Notes under the pieces: generated by a model | The model's database searches: none | What the model saw: only the letters and a program-made list of their open reading frames with translations | Told to the model about the DNA's origin: nothing | Part shown: positions 24,301-31,438 of the stretch, piece after piece | Position numbering within the stretch: the stretch's first letter is position 1 | How the letters are laid out: every line of letters starts with the position of its first letter | Translations under genes and position numbers: made by a program | From: Rufibacter roseolus | GTDB lineage: Bacteria > Bacteroidota > Bacteroidia > Cytophagales > Hymenobacteraceae | NCBI RefSeq assembly: GCF_017916365.1 | Contig: NZ_JAFMSU010000001.1 | Location: 1,426,001 to 1,490,000 of the forward strand | Length of the DNA: 64,000 bases | Direction: 5' to 3'

Positions 24301-27161
24301 GCGATTTCTGCCAGAGAAGCAGACGGTAGGTGGTAAGAATTGCCTTTTGCCGAAAGAAACACCCTGTCTGGGAACGTCAGTTTTTCGCGCATTTTCAGCA
24401 AACCAGGCTCAAAACGATGGGTGTAATTGGCTTCGGGCGTAAAGCTGGTCATGAAGTTTCCCAGCGAATAGAACTGCACCTCATGTGGTTTGAAAGGCCC
24501 GGTCAGCAAGATTTTATCCCATTGATTACTGCGGTTGAAAGTTCTTAGACTGGGACTGTTGGGTAAGTACTGCACGGTTTTTCCTTGCTTAAGGAAAGTG
24601 AGACCGGTATGGAAATTCTGCTCCACGGGCACCAGGTACTGAGACAGGACACCTTGTTCAGATTGGGAAAGATACCCTGCTTCGGCTTTCTCCAGTAAAG
24701 CGGGCATCTTGTTCTGGTCGATACTCAGGATTAGTTTCTGCCCTTGTTTCAGGTACACGCTGTCTAACTCAAGGAAGTGTTTGGCCGTGCGAAGTTTCAG
24801 GGAATGGTACCCGCTGTCGGCCGGGAAAGAATAAGGCGGCACCACATCTGTGCCGGAGAAGTACACCGGTACCTGGTCCAGGAAAATCACATGCACGGGC
24901 ACCACCCGGCCGGAGTCTACCACAAAGGGAGCGAACTGGGTGGTGCTGTCTGGAGTAGCGGTGTAGTTGGAGTAAAGTCCGCTTTCTGGGTACAGCAACT
25001 GGTAATAGGCCAGGCTGTCCAGGCCCATGCTTTTCCGCCATTGAGTCCACTGCAAAAGATGCGAGCCCTGGCCCGGCGCATCTTTCCTGGAAAAGGTACG
25101 CCGGTCTTTCCTGCTTTGGAATTTCTGGTATTTGGGAAGCGAAGGCGGTGAATCGTTCCTGAACTTTGAGGTGAGGGCGTAGGCTGTTACATCCACGTTG
25201 GCCGCAGGTTTGCCCTTGGCGTTCTTCACTTCTAAGGTGAGATTGGTTTTCTGCCCCGGATACACCGTAGCCGGGGCCTGAACGGTGATGTTCAGTTCAT
25301 TCTTCCGGAAGGGAGCATTGTATTCCTCGCTCTTTACCTCGCCGCTCCACAGGTACTGCACAGACACATAATACGGCTCCTGATTGGTGGCTTTGCGGGT
25401 GTTTTGCCAAAAGGAAGCGGTATCCTGTCCCCGATCAATTAATTGGTTGTTTTTGTAAACGAAGTACCAAAACGGCAGGCGTCTGGGGTTCTGGATGGAA
25501 AGGAAAAGCGAGTCGCCGGTGCGCTCAGAATAGAACTGGAGGTTGGCCGGTTCGTCTCTCAGTTCAAGGGTGCTTTGCAGCTTTTCGGAGGTGATCTGGT
25601 ACTTCCGGACATGGGCCTGCAAAGGAAGAAGGGCCGGCAGTTGAATGACCTGCGTCTGCAGTTTCTTTCCCTGGGCATCGGTTAAGACCAACGTGGCTGT
25701 TTTAGGAAGTGATTTCTCGCCCTGCAGGTAGATGGCCTGCACACTGTCTTTGAGTAGGGTTAGTTGCAGGTGACCGTCTTCAAAAGAGTAAAGGCCGCTG
25801 GCGCTTTTGGTGCTCCGTTCATTGCTGGAGTTCAGGAAAACAGCTTGCACCTGGTACTCCACCTTTGCCTTTGGGAAGATGGTGGCCGGAAGCTGGATGG
25901 TGGTTTCGCCGGAGCTCTCCAATGGCTGCGTATGTACCCACAGCGTGTCTGGGATAAACTGCACCGGATCTTTGGTCTGCCTGATCTGCCTGGTGAGCAC
26001 GGTGATTTCTACCCGGGCATCGGTTAAAGTCAAGCCATTGGCATCGGCTCCGCGCAGGATGACGCTGTTGGTGGTGCCGGCAAAATGCTCGGGTTTCTCT
26101 AGCCTGAGGGTGTAGGTGTTCTCCTTCAGTTCATAGTCTTCGTACTTGAACTGGGTAGTGGTGATGCTGACATCGTCCCATTTTTTCTCCCGTATCAGGG
26201 CCAGGTTGACATAGGTGTCTAACCTGAGTTGGAGGGAGTCATGGAGCACGAAAGAACCCTCGTAGGCACCCGGCCGGAATGGTTTCAGGTTGCCCACCTT
26301 CTTGGTTTTGCTGTTACCATAGAGCTCTGCCTTTAAATTCTTCTTGTAGGGTTTTCCGCTTGGTTTCACCAGAAACGCCTTGTACTGCACCGTATCACCT
26401 GGGCGGTACATGGGTTTGTTCAGGACCAGATAACCTTTAGGAGAGGTATCGAAGTTATCTAACCAGGAGCCGTCAAACAGATTGAAGACCTGTTGAACAA
26501 ACCCTCTGGGGTAGCCATGGATGATGCTATAACCAATATCCCGGAAAGGGCTCCAGAAATAATACAGTGGTCGGCCCAATAAAACCTTACGCCATAGCGG
26601 GGCTTTCCACTTCCTGCTATTTTGCTCTACCGGCACATAAAACGTGAAGCCTTCATGCGTCACCGAGAGCAGTCCGCTTTTCTTGATATTGGCCCGCCGG
26701 TAACTTTCTGAGGCAGCATCGAACGGAATCTTTTTCCTGCCCAGCTCTACTTTGGCGTTGGTGATGGGGTTACCCAAAGAGTCATACAGCACCGCCGCCA
26801 AGTCCACATGGTTCTTCAGGAGCTGCAGTTGCAGGTTGGTTTGGCTCTCCAGAGAATACATCAGATCAGGCCCCGAGGTGTAGGTGTACAGGTAATGCCC
26901 CTGCGGCAAACGCTTCTGATAGGCCAGGTTGGTAGGGAAGGAGTCTATCCTGGAGTGAAAGAAGCTCTCTTTGGCTGCGTCCATTCCTTTCTCATAAAGC
27001 GTTTCCGCCTCGGCGTCTGTGATTCGGTAGATATAGGTGTAGTAACTGGTAGTGCGGCTGTTAGCCAGGTTCTTCTGCGCCCAAGTATGATGAGTGAGTT
27101 GCAGAAAGCAGATGAAAAACAAGAATAGAAAACGAGTGCGGAGGCAGGGGAGCAGCGGCAT
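21309..27161 (-). CDS. Giant alpha-2-macroglobulin-like protein with inserted carboxypeptidase-like and TonB-plug domains
   Basis: The product has 1,950 residues from the ATG at 27161, which begins a signal peptide (cleavage near HHTWAQ). An in-frame start at 27365 would precede the signal and overlap the sucD promoter, so it is rejected. The N-terminal half has macroglobulin (MG) strands, with the MG2-type block YRPGDTVQYKAFLVKPSGK. Around residues 1125-1200 a carboxypeptidase-like domain begins EGQVFDAATGEAMPGVTVQI and ends in DEVVVTGYG. A SusC-type TonB plug follows to about 1295 (LQGRVAGVQV, PLIIVDGLPF, AAIYGAAAANGVIIITTKKG). The A2M domain resumes (YAFWQPRL, TSWKAHVLAMDG) and the thioester motif CNEQ lies at 1528-1531. 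No barrel is present. It probably traps or binds proteins at the outer membrane; the role of the plug is unknown. Confidence 0.9.
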   Translation of the reverse strand: MPLLPCLRTRFLFLFFICFLQLTHHTWAQKNLANSRTTSYYTYIYRITDAEAETLYEKGMDAAKESFFHSRIDSFPTNLAYQKRLPQGHYLYTYTSGPDLMYSLESQTNLQLQLLKNHVDLAAVLYDSLGNPITNAKVELGRKKIPFDAASESYRRANIKKSGLLSVTHEGFTFYVPVEQNSRKWKAPLWRKVLLGRPLYYFWSPFRDIGYSIIHGYPRGFVQQVFNLFDGSWLDNFDTSPKGYLVLNKPMYRPGDTVQYKAFLVKPSGKPYKKNLKAELYGNSKTKKVGNLKPFRPGAYEGSFVLHDSLQLRLDTYVNLALIREKKWDDVSITTTQFKYEDYELKENTYTLRLEKPEHFAGTTNSVILRGADANGLTLTDARVEITVLTRQIRQTKDPVQFIPDTLWVHTQPLESSGETTIQLPATIFPKAKVEYQVQAVFLNSSNERSTKSASGLYSFEDGHLQLTLLKDSVQAIYLQGEKSLPKTATLVLTDAQGKKLQTQVIQLPALLPLQAHVRKYQITSEKLQSTLELRDEPANLQFYSERTGDSLFLSIQNPRRLPFWYFVYKNNQLIDRGQDTASFWQNTRKATNQEPYYVSVQYLWSGEVKSEEYNAPFRKNELNITVQAPATVYPGQKTNLTLEVKNAKGKPAANVDVTAYALTSKFRNDSPPSLPKYQKFQSRKDRRTFSRKDAPGQGSHLLQWTQWRKSMGLDSLAYYQLLYPESGLYSNYTATPDSTTQFAPFVVDSGRVVPVHVIFLDQVPVYFSGTDVVPPYSFPADSGYHSLKLRTAKHFLELDSVYLKQGQKLILSIDQNKMPALLEKAEAGYLSQSEQGVLSQYLVPVEQNFHTGLTFLKQGKTVQYLPNSPSLRTFNRSNQWDKILLTGPFKPHEVQFYSLGNFMTSFTPEANYTHRFEPGLLKMREKLTFPDRVFLSAKGNSYHLPSASLAEIAYTEKGLRHQWEEAQNAFWLSQILEKPEYRTEAGSGRLHWQLDSTFAEGPRFFFLYEPNASNEQVAMYRGSMNHLNQLAPKKYKLVLVFPDHRQISTLVTIRPDGELRLLFSKSQLKAPTPETKALEAYLQNSVEAAKRRAITTAPLSVPAPANPAPTVIYSGSLGSYFNEVEGQVFDAATGEAMPGVTVQIKGTSTATATDVNGRFSIEAPSNGVLVISFIGYINQEVPVRGSRRIDIKLMTDAKALDEVVVTGYGIQGALQGRVAGVQVAESNGPIRIRGNSSIQGNSQPLIIVDGLPFSGNIGDLGANAIASTTTLKGAEAAAIYGAAAANGVIIITTKKGKADAEQPLLAGPEADATASIRSYFSDYAFWQPRLATDKQGKVTFPVTFPGDVTSWKAHVLAMDGNKRSGQTSTEIRSFKAMMATLSGPRFLIEGDKTQIISKAVNYLPDTASVQTRFEFNGQTLRQQNLKLGRVFTDTVMIQAPAVAPDSVELMYSLRQGSGISDGERRHIGVYKKGVLERTGVFLSLPIDTTLTLTFDPNKGPAHFYAQSSLLQVMLDEIKALHRYEYWCNEQAASKLKGLLWEKRIQAALGKEFEHDKMVRRLIRHLEKTQKEDGTWSWWENGPAYLWISHHVTETLVMAQQEGYTTSFKKQPLVDYLTYHVERKDASDKIRALEILQKLDAKVDFPAYVTKLEKQPKLSLEDQFRLTRLRQQLNLRAPLDTLQKYQRTTILGGLHWGENKNSLFDNHISNTLLAYEILKAAGNHERDLLRIQAFLLNERRTGYWRNTYESARILETLLPDLVKEKGQTPENQLFLSGGVNATLKKFPVDTTFTPTQQITIKKQGSLAMYLTAYQNEWIAQPARVDKDFVVRTSFADTKQAKATLSAGKPVQMEVEIEVKADASYVMIEVPIPAGCTYDSKSSWGRYEAHREYFRHKVSIFSNHLSRGKYTFTIQLLPRYKGTYTLNPAKAELMYFPTFFGREGVKEVNVK

Positions 27162-27309
27162 GCAGGGCAGTTTTTTGTTATTAATATAGGGAAAAAACAG
27201 TATTCTGCTGCATGCCGAGGAAAATGCCAGGTTCTGTTTTACCCCTGATTTTAAGGAAACAAACCTAAAACCGGGAGGGCAGAAGCCAAGGCTTAATGCA
27301 GATTCTTCG

Positions 27310-27340
27310 TTTGGATGGGTGGCAAAAAAGCCTAATTTTG
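27310..27340 (+). promoter_or_regulatory. sucD promoter
   Basis: TTTG at 27310-27313 and TAATTTTG at 27333-27340 are spaced by 19 bases, a textbook Bacteroidota -33/-7 pair. Transcription would start about 43 bases before the sucD ATG. Confidence 0.75.
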
Positions 27341-27386
27341 CGTACAGTTTAACCAGAGCGTACATCTTTCACATAATCCACTACAC

Positions 27387-28277
27387 ATGAGTGTTTTAGT
27401 AAATAAAGATTCCAAAGTGATTGTGCAGGGCTTCACCGGCTCAGAGGGTTCCTTCCACGCACAGCAAATGATTGAGTATGGTACCAATGTGGTAGGTGGC
27501 GTAACGCCCGGCAAAGGTGGTTCTACCCACTTAGACCGTCCGGTGTTCAACACCGTGGCCGAGGCCGTACAGAAAGCCGGAGCCAACGTATCCATCATTT
27601 TCGTGCCGCCGGCTTTTGCCGCCGATGCCATCATGGAAGCCGCCGATGCCGGTATTGAAGTGATTGTGGCCATCACCGAGGGAATTCCGGTGAAAGACAT
27701 GGTTGCCGCTAAAAACTACATCAAAAACAAGCCGGTTACCTTGATCGGGCCAAACTGCCCGGGCGTGATCACGCCAGGCGAGGCGAAAGTTGGTATCATG
27801 CCAGGTTTCGTGTTCAAGCCAGGTAGAATCGGGATCGTTTCCAAGTCTGGTACTTTGACCTACGAGGCTGCTGACCAGATTGTTAAAGCTGGTTTGGGTA
27901 TCTCTACCGCCATCGGTATCGGGGGTGACCCAATCATCGGAACGCCTACTAAAAACGCGGTTGAGCTGTTGATGGAAGACCCAGAGACCGACGCCATCGT
28001 GATGATCGGTGAGATTGGCGGTAACTACGAGGCTGTAGCCGCTGAGTACATCCGGGCTACCGGTAACAAGAAGCCAGTGGTTGGTTTCATCGCGGGACAA
28101 ACTGCGCCAGCTGGCCGTAGAATGGGCCACGCCGGTGCCATCATCGGCGGTGCCGATGACACGGCTGCCGCTAAAATGCGCATCATGCGCGAGAACGGCA
28201 TCTTCGTGGTAGACTCTCCGGCTGAAATCGGCGAGACCATGGTAAAAGTCCTGAACGGCGAAGCGGTGAACGCGTAA
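27387..28277 (+). CDS. sucD: Succinate-CoA ligase, ADP-forming, alpha subunit
   Basis: The alpha subunit carries the CoA-binding Rossmann domain and the phosphohistidine of the citric-cycle enzyme that converts succinyl-CoA to succinate with nucleotide phosphorylation. The N-terminal block is [20 protein letters not shown]. The CoA-ligase block EGIPVKDM and the segment [10 protein letters not shown] are present. The active-site His248 is in GHAGAIIGG. Length (296) is normal. The beta subunit gene sucC is not adjacent, so the pair is split as in many Bacteroidota. It has its own promoter and a terminator, and is probably transcribed alone. Confidence 0.97.
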   Translation: MSVLVNKDSKVIVQGFTGSEGSFHAQQMIEYGTNVVGGVTPGKGGSTHLDRPVFNTVAEAVQKAGANVSIIFVPPAFAADAIMEAADAGIEVIVAITEGIPVKDMVAAKNYIKNKPVTLIGPNCPGVITPGEAKVGIMPGFVFKPGRIGIVSKSGTLTYEAADQIVKAGLGISTAIGIGGDPIIGTPTKNAVELLMEDPETDAIVMIGEIGGNYEAVAAEYIRATGNKKPVVGFIAGQTAPAGRRMGHAGAIIGGADDTAAAKMRIMRENGIFVVDSPAEIGETMVKVLNGEAVNA

Positions 28278-28304
28278 GCATTCTCCCTATAAGCATTCTC
28301 CCTA
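28275..28304. repeat. Exact tandem duplication of 15 bp at the sucD stop codon
   Basis: TAAGCATTCTCCCTA occurs twice in a row, starting with the sucD stop codon TAA. It is a recent-looking local duplication just before the terminator. Confidence 0.9.
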
Positions 28305-28313
28305 TAGATATAG

Positions 28314-28345
28314 AAAGAGGCGGTTCTGCAAAGAGCCGCCTCTTT
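28314..28345 (+). terminator. sucD terminator
   Basis: Stem AAAGAGGCGGTTC/GAGCCGCCTCTTT with a 6-base loop and one G-T pair, followed by TGTTTT. A second hairpin of the shared TAGGCCTGTTT series follows at 28351-28384, before the convergent oxyR. Confidence 0.85.
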
Positions 28346-28387
28346 TGTTTTAGGCCTGTTTATGTAAAATCAGCCTCTAAACAGCAT

Positions 28388-29323
28388 TTACTTGATCTTC
28401 ACCACCCTTACCGGATGTCGCTCCTTCAATCCGTCTGGTACGTGCGCTAAAATTTCATCTCTCAACGCCTCAATCAGCTTCTTTTTCAGGAAACTGCGGT
28501 GCACCACCAAGCTCACCTCGCGAAGTGGCTGTGGCTCGGCGAAGGGGCGGATCATGGCTTTCTTCTCGTCTGACATGTCCTGCACCGATAGCTCGGGCAG
28601 CAGGGTCATGCCGCTTTGGGTTTCCACGATCCGCTTTAATGTTTCTAGCGAACCACTCTCGTAGTCTAGGTGCACGTTGCGGATGCCTTTGGCGCGGTTG
28701 CAAAGCTGCAGCACCTGGCTTCTAAAGCAATGGCCGTCGTTCAGGAGCCACAGTTCGGCGGGATCAATGGCCTCGGCGGTGATGGTCTCGTTTTTGGCCA
28801 GCGGGTGAGAAGGGTGCAGGTAGCCTACAAACGCCTCGTAGAAGAGCGGTACCTCCACAATGGTTTTATCGTGCAGGGGCGTCACCAGCAAGCCCACGTC
28901 CAGCAGTTCCAGCCGCAGATTCTCCACGATGCTGCTGGTGACCAGTTCCTGGATGGTGACGTGCACTTTGGGGTACTTTTGGATAAACGAGGTGATAAAC
29001 AGCGGCACCAGGTACGGGGCAAGGGTAGGGATAACGCCAATCCGGAGTTCGCCCGTGATACCGTCGCGCTGCACTTTCACCAGCTCCTCAATCTTCTTGA
29101 ACTCGGCCACGGCCACCCTGGCCTGTGCGATGACCTCTTTCCCCAACTCGGTGGGGCGTACGGGCACCCGGCTGCGGTCAAACACTTGCACCCCTAATTC
29201 CTCCTCCAACTTCTGGATCTGCATGCTCAAGGTGGGCTGCGTCACAAAGCATTTCTCGGCGGCAGTGGCGAAGTGGCGGTACGTATCTACAGAAAGCAGG
29301 TATTCCAGTTGGGTGAGGGTCAT
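28388..29323 (-). CDS. oxyR: LysR-type hydrogen peroxide regulator OxyR
   Basis: The 311-residue protein has a LysR helix-turn-helix at residues 1-60 (LTQLEYLLSVDTYRHFATAA) and a periplasmic-binding-like sensor domain. The two redox cysteines fall at residues 199 and 208 in GHCFRSQVLQLCN, the same numbers and spacing as Cys199 and Cys208 of E. coli OxyR, so peroxide sensing by disulfide formation is well supported. It is divergent from dps-ahpC-ahpD, the expected regulon. The intergenic palindrome at 29483-29500 overlaps the oxyR -33 position, which suggests self-repression. Start ATG at 29323. Confidence 0.95.
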   Translation of the reverse strand: MTLTQLEYLLSVDTYRHFATAAEKCFVTQPTLSMQIQKLEEELGVQVFDRSRVPVRPTELGKEVIAQARVAVAEFKKIEELVKVQRDGITGELRIGVIPTLAPYLVPLFITSFIQKYPKVHVTIQELVTSSIVENLRLELLDVGLLVTPLHDKTIVEVPLFYEAFVGYLHPSHPLAKNETITAEAIDPAELWLLNDGHCFRSQVLQLCNRAKGIRNVHLDYESGSLETLKRIVETQSGMTLLPELSVQDMSDEKKAMIRPFAEPQPLREVSLVVHRSFLKKKLIEALRDEILAHVPDGLKERHPVRVVKIK

Positions 29324-29459
29324 CTTAGTATTGAATGATTGAGAGGTTGAGTGATGGAGTGAATAAAGCTTCTGAATGAATTTTTGGTGTTTATTCCAGA
29401 TAGCCTTTTGGGCCTGTTATCTTAAAAAGCGACTTAAAAGGCTTTTTCCGGAACTGAGA

Positions 29460-29467
29460 CAAAGGTA
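29460..29467 (-). promoter_or_regulatory. oxyR -7 element
   Basis: TACCTTTG on the minus strand. The matching -33 position (about 29487-29490) lies inside the palindrome at 29483-29500. The leader would be about 135 bases and contains an imperfect hairpin of the shared TTTTGGGCCTG series. Confidence 0.55.
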
Positions 29468-29482
29468 ATAGATAATGGCTAT

Positions 29483-29500
29483 GATAGTATAAGTACTATC
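29483..29500. promoter_or_regulatory. Candidate OxyR operator
   Basis: GATAGTATAAGTACTATC is a perfect palindrome with 7-bp arms. Its ATAG and CTAT halves match the half-site words of the E. coli OxyR site, and further CTAT words lie at 29479-29482 and 29509-29512. It overlaps the oxyR -33 position and ends 2 bases before the dps -33 element. Confidence 0.6.
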
Positions 29501-29502
29501 AA

Positions 29503-29534
29503 TTTGTTCTATATAATCGTTTCGGACACCTTTG
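29503..29534 (+). promoter_or_regulatory. dps-ahpCD promoter
   Basis: TTTG at 29503-29506 and CACCTTTG at 29527-29534 (one mismatch to TAnnTTTG) are spaced by 20 bases. The leader before the dps ATG would be about 45 bases. Confidence 0.6.
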
Positions 29535-29582
29535 TCGTATGGTTAGGCAATACAAGAACATTTTCTAACCTATCACACCACT

Positions 29583-30059
29583 ATGGAATCACACAACGAA
29601 TTAGGACTGGAACGCAGAGACACCAAAGACTTAGCCGTTAAACTGAATGAATTGCTGGCTAATTACCACGTGTACTATCAAAACCTGCGCGCCTTCCATT
29701 GGAATATCAAAGGCGGAAACTTCTTCGCGCTGCACGCCAAGTTTGAGGAACTGTACACCGAGGCTTTTGAAACCATTGATGAGATTGCTGAGCGTATCCT
29801 GACCCTGCGCCACGTGCCCATGCACAGCTTCTCTGATTTTCTGGCCACGTCCCGCGTGCAGGAAAGAAAAGGCCTTACCTCAGACGTAGACACCGTGGCC
29901 GCCACCGTGGAGAACATCGGGCAGATCATCCACCTGGAGCGCGAGGTGCTGGCTCTGGCCGCTGAACTGGACGACGAAGGTACCCAGGGCCTCATCAGCG
30001 ATAACCTGAATACCCTGGAGAAAAACCTCTGGATGCTGAACGCCTTCCAAGGTTCTTAA
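29583..30059 (+). CDS. dps: Dps ferritin-like DNA-protection protein
   Basis: Dps forms a 12-subunit cage that oxidises Fe(II) with hydrogen peroxide and stores the iron, so Fenton chemistry is prevented. The ferroxidase site is visible as YYQNLRAFHWNIKG (His) and LHAKFEELYTEAFETIDEIAERI (Asp and Glu across the dimer). The length of 158 residues is usual. It is the first gene of a peroxide-stress run: ahpC starts 61 bases downstream on the same strand, and oxyR is divergent upstream. Regulation by OxyR through the palindrome at 29483 is inferred. Confidence 0.95.
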   Translation: MESHNELGLERRDTKDLAVKLNELLANYHVYYQNLRAFHWNIKGGNFFALHAKFEELYTEAFETIDEIAERILTLRHVPMHSFSDFLATSRVQERKGLTSDVDTVAATVENIGQIIHLEREVLALAAELDDEGTQGLISDNLNTLEKNLWMLNAFQGS

Positions 30060-30120
30060 TCCGCCGCGCTCCTAAAACACTACTACAACCCTTTATTTTC
30101 TTTTAACCTTTACATATATC

Positions 30121-30678
30121 ATGTCACAAAACCGAGTACTATCTGTTGGGGCAGAATTCCCTGCCTTTTCCAAGAAAGCTGTTGTTTCTTTAGAGAGAGA
30201 CCAAGAGTTTAGAACCATCACCGAGCAAGAGCACCGCCAAAACGACCAGTGGCTGGTGATGTTCTGGTGGCCGAAAGACTTCACCTTTGTGTGCCCCACC
30301 GAGATCGCCGAGTTCAACAAGAACTATGATGAGTTCCGCGACCGCGACTGTCAACTGATTGGCGCCTCCACTGATTCTGAGTTCGTGCATGCCGCCTGGC
30401 GCCGCGACCACGATGACCTGCGTGGCCTTCGTTTCCCAATGCTGGCCGATACCTCTAAGTCTTTGGCCGAAGAACTGGGCATCTTAGATACCGAGGAGAA
30501 AGTAGCCTACCGCGTTACTTTCATTGTAGACCCACAAGGCATCATCCAGTGGGTGAGCGTGAACGGATTGAGCGTGGGCCGCAACGTAGCCGAGGTGCTG
30601 CGCGTGCTGGACGCCCTGCAAACCGATGAGTTGTGCCCTTGCAACTGGAAAAAAGGCGAAGCTACTTTATCCGTTTAA
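30121..30678 (+). CDS. ahpC: Alkyl hydroperoxide reductase AhpC, mycobacterial (AhpD-linked) type
   Basis: The 185-residue peroxiredoxin has its peroxidatic Cys58 in DFTFVCPTE and a C-terminal Cys172-x-Cys174 pair in DELCPCNWKKGE. That three-cysteine pattern is the one in Mycobacterium AhpC (Cys61, Cys174, Cys176), which is reduced by AhpD, and not the two-cysteine enterobacterial type reduced by AhpF. An ahpD gene lies next, in agreement. The enzyme reduces hydrogen peroxide and organic peroxides in the cytoplasm. It probably shares the dps transcript. Confidence 0.94.
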   Translation: MSQNRVLSVGAEFPAFSKKAVVSLERDQEFRTITEQEHRQNDQWLVMFWWPKDFTFVCPTEIAEFNKNYDEFRDRDCQLIGASTDSEFVHAAWRRDHDDLRGLRFPMLADTSKSLAEELGILDTEEKVAYRVTFIVDPQGIIQWVSVNGLSVGRNVAEVLRVLDALQTDELCPCNWKKGEATLSV

Positions 30679-30833
30679 TTGTTTTTAATACAGGAAGGCT
30701 GCGGAGGGCCGGAAGGTAAAGTCTGTCACTTACCGGTCCCCGAAGCTTCTGTTTCCTTTTCACTTTCCGGAAAACGGGCCTAATTCCCTACCTGGGAGCA
30801 CAGCCTGCCCATCCTCCCTATCTATACTTTACC

Positions 30834-31418
30834 ATGCTTTCTGTCATCCAAGAAACCCAACAAGATTTCCTGAAGGACTTAGGTCTTTCTGATCAAGCTT
30901 TCGCGCGCCTGGACCAACTGGTGCAAGGCGACTCCAAATACCTGAAAGACCTGCGTATCAACCTCAAAACTGCCCTGCAGTCTGAGAACGTGACGTCCAA
31001 AGAAGCGTACCTGATAGCCTTGTCGGCGGCCGTAAACGAAGAAAACAACACCTTAACCGAGTCTTTCCGGACGTTGGCTGCCTCCCACGGCGCCACTGAC
31101 GCTGAGTTAGCCGAGGCCGTTGCGGTGACTTCGCTGTTGAGCACCAACAACATTCTGTACCGTTTCAAGCACTTCATGCACACTGATTTCTATGAGTCAG
31201 CGCCTGCCAAAGTGAAGATGAACATCATGATGAACCCCGTAACCGGCAAAGAATTCTTTGAACTGGTGAGTCTGGCTATCTCAGCTATCAACGGCTGTGA
31301 GCGCTGCGTGACCTCGCATGAGGAAAGCGTGCGTAAGCTGGGCGCTTCTGAGCAGCGTATTTTTGATGCCGTGCGCATTGCCGCCGTAGTGGTGGGCGTG
31401 AGCAAGGTCATCCGTTAG
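30834..31418 (+). CDS. ahpD: AhpD alkylhydroperoxidase (carboxymuconolactone decarboxylase fold)
   Basis: The 194-residue protein has the AhpD active site Cys155-x-x-Cys158 with His162 in INGCERCVTSHEESVRK, and an upstream conserved Glu in TGKEFFELVSLAISA. AhpD carries electrons from a lipoylated partner (dihydrolipoamide succinyltransferase in Mycobacterium) to AhpC. It lies 155 bases after ahpC, on the same strand, which supports a working pair. The length is slightly above the 175-177 residues of mycobacterial AhpD because of a longer N-terminal helix region. A VOC gene starts 20 bases after the stop. Confidence 0.92.
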   Translation: MLSVIQETQQDFLKDLGLSDQAFARLDQLVQGDSKYLKDLRINLKTALQSENVTSKEAYLIALSAAVNEENNTLTESFRTLAASHGATDAELAEAVAVTSLLSTNNILYRFKHFMHTDFYESAPAKVKMNIMMNPVTGKEFFELVSLAISAINGCERCVTSHEESVRKLGASEQRIFDAVRIAAVVVGVSKVIR

Positions 31419-31438
31419 GATTCTTATTTCTTTTGCCT

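Noticed and set aside
27162-27365. N-terminal extension of the macroglobulin to 27365
   Set aside because: It overlaps the sucD promoter and places 68 residues before a normal signal peptide.
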